Source of the DNA: Taeniopygia guttata
Lineage: Eukaryota; Chordata; Aves; Passeriformes; Estrildidae
Length of the DNA: 64,000 nucleotides
Assembly (NCBI RefSeq): GCF_048771995.1
Contig: NC_133063.1
Span: 27,484,810-27,548,809, forward strand
Reading direction: 5' to 3'
The notes under the pieces: model-generated
Databases searched by the model: none
Told to the model about the DNA's origin: nothing
Seen by the model: only the letters and a program-made list of their open reading frames with translations
Position numbers and translations under genes: made by a program
In this document: piece after piece, positions 63,880-64,000 of the stretch
Layout: the number at the start of each line of letters is the position of its first letter
How positions within the stretch are numbered: the stretch's first letter is position 1

Positions 63880-64000
63880 AAGACACTGAGGGGCTGGAAC
63901 ATGTCCAGAGAAGGGAATGGAGCTGGGGAAGGGTCTGGAGCCCCAGGAATGACTGAGGAGCTGGGGAGGGGCTCATCCTGGAGAAAAGGAGGCTCAGGAG
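63880..64000 (+). mobile_element. CR1 fragment at window edge
   Basis: AACATGTCCAGAGAAGGGAA, GAAGGGTCTGGAGC and AGAAAAGGAGGCTCAGGAG follow CR1 in plus orientation; continues past the window, inside a TALPID3 intron. Confidence 0.8.

Overview
The window looks like avian nuclear DNA, most likely from a songbird. It contains many CR1 LINE fragments on both strands, LTR retroviruses of avian type, one intron-containing ITPRIPL1-like gene (a family I recall as multi-copy in passerines), and vertebrate-type exons of TALPID3 (KIAA0586) at the right edge. There is nothing prokaryotic, no rRNA or tRNA gene, and no CRISPR array. Over half of the window is endogenous retrovirus (ERV). Boundaries below come from reading the bases; family names rest on motifs, not on database searches.

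Layout. 0.85-1.62 kb: CR1 (minus). 1.62-5.18 kb: small LTR element with no recognisable gag or pol. 5.2-7.1 kb: LTR-like debris and a 250-bp hexanucleotide array. 7.1-26.6 kb: a three-level nest. The outermost layer is a class II-like element (LTR halves at 7.1-7.29 and 24.24-24.44 kb, gag/env scraps at 24.8-25.8 kb, second LTR to 26.6 kb). Inserted in its LTR is ERV-1 (7293-24237, plus strand), a class I/gamma-type provirus with a His-tRNA primer site and broken gag, pol and env. Inserted in the reverse transcriptase of ERV-1 is ERV-2 (10362-18527, minus strand), a class II provirus with two LTRs that look identical, a 5-bp target duplication and uninterrupted gag, pro, pol and env. 29.5-30.2 kb: solo LTR. 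30.4-39.2 kb: ERV-4 (plus strand), whose LTRs differ at about 2 of 661 positions although gag, protease and RT are missing and about 4 kb of unexplained DNA, including a CpG-island-like block, takes their place. 41.8-47.5 kb: ERV-3, a decayed and truncated relative of ERV-2 (minus strand).

47.5-56.4 kb: a CR1 tail, a detached C-terminal fragment of an ITPRIPL1-like gene (48.0-48.4 kb), LTR-like promoter debris, and one complete ITPRIPL1-like gene (exon 1 near 53.26 kb, coding exon 53589-55151). 56.4-60.6 kb: CR1 fragments, a CpG island (58.88-59.35 kb) that is the best candidate TALPID3 promoter, and an LTR-like promoter. 60.8-63.7 kb: five phase-compatible TALPID3 exons on the plus strand; the gene runs off the right edge.

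How the parts relate. ERV-1 and ERV-2 belong to different retroviral classes by gag-pol, yet carry clearly homologous gamma-type envelopes, so envelope exchange has joined the lineages. ERV-2 and ERV-3 share a splice donor seven codons into gag and an acceptor at the start of env, the alpharetroviral way of expressing env. Insertion order is fixed by nesting and agrees with LTR divergence (ERV-1 about 1%, ERV-2 none seen). The host genes are untouched, but TALPID3 exons lie just downstream of LTR-derived sequence.
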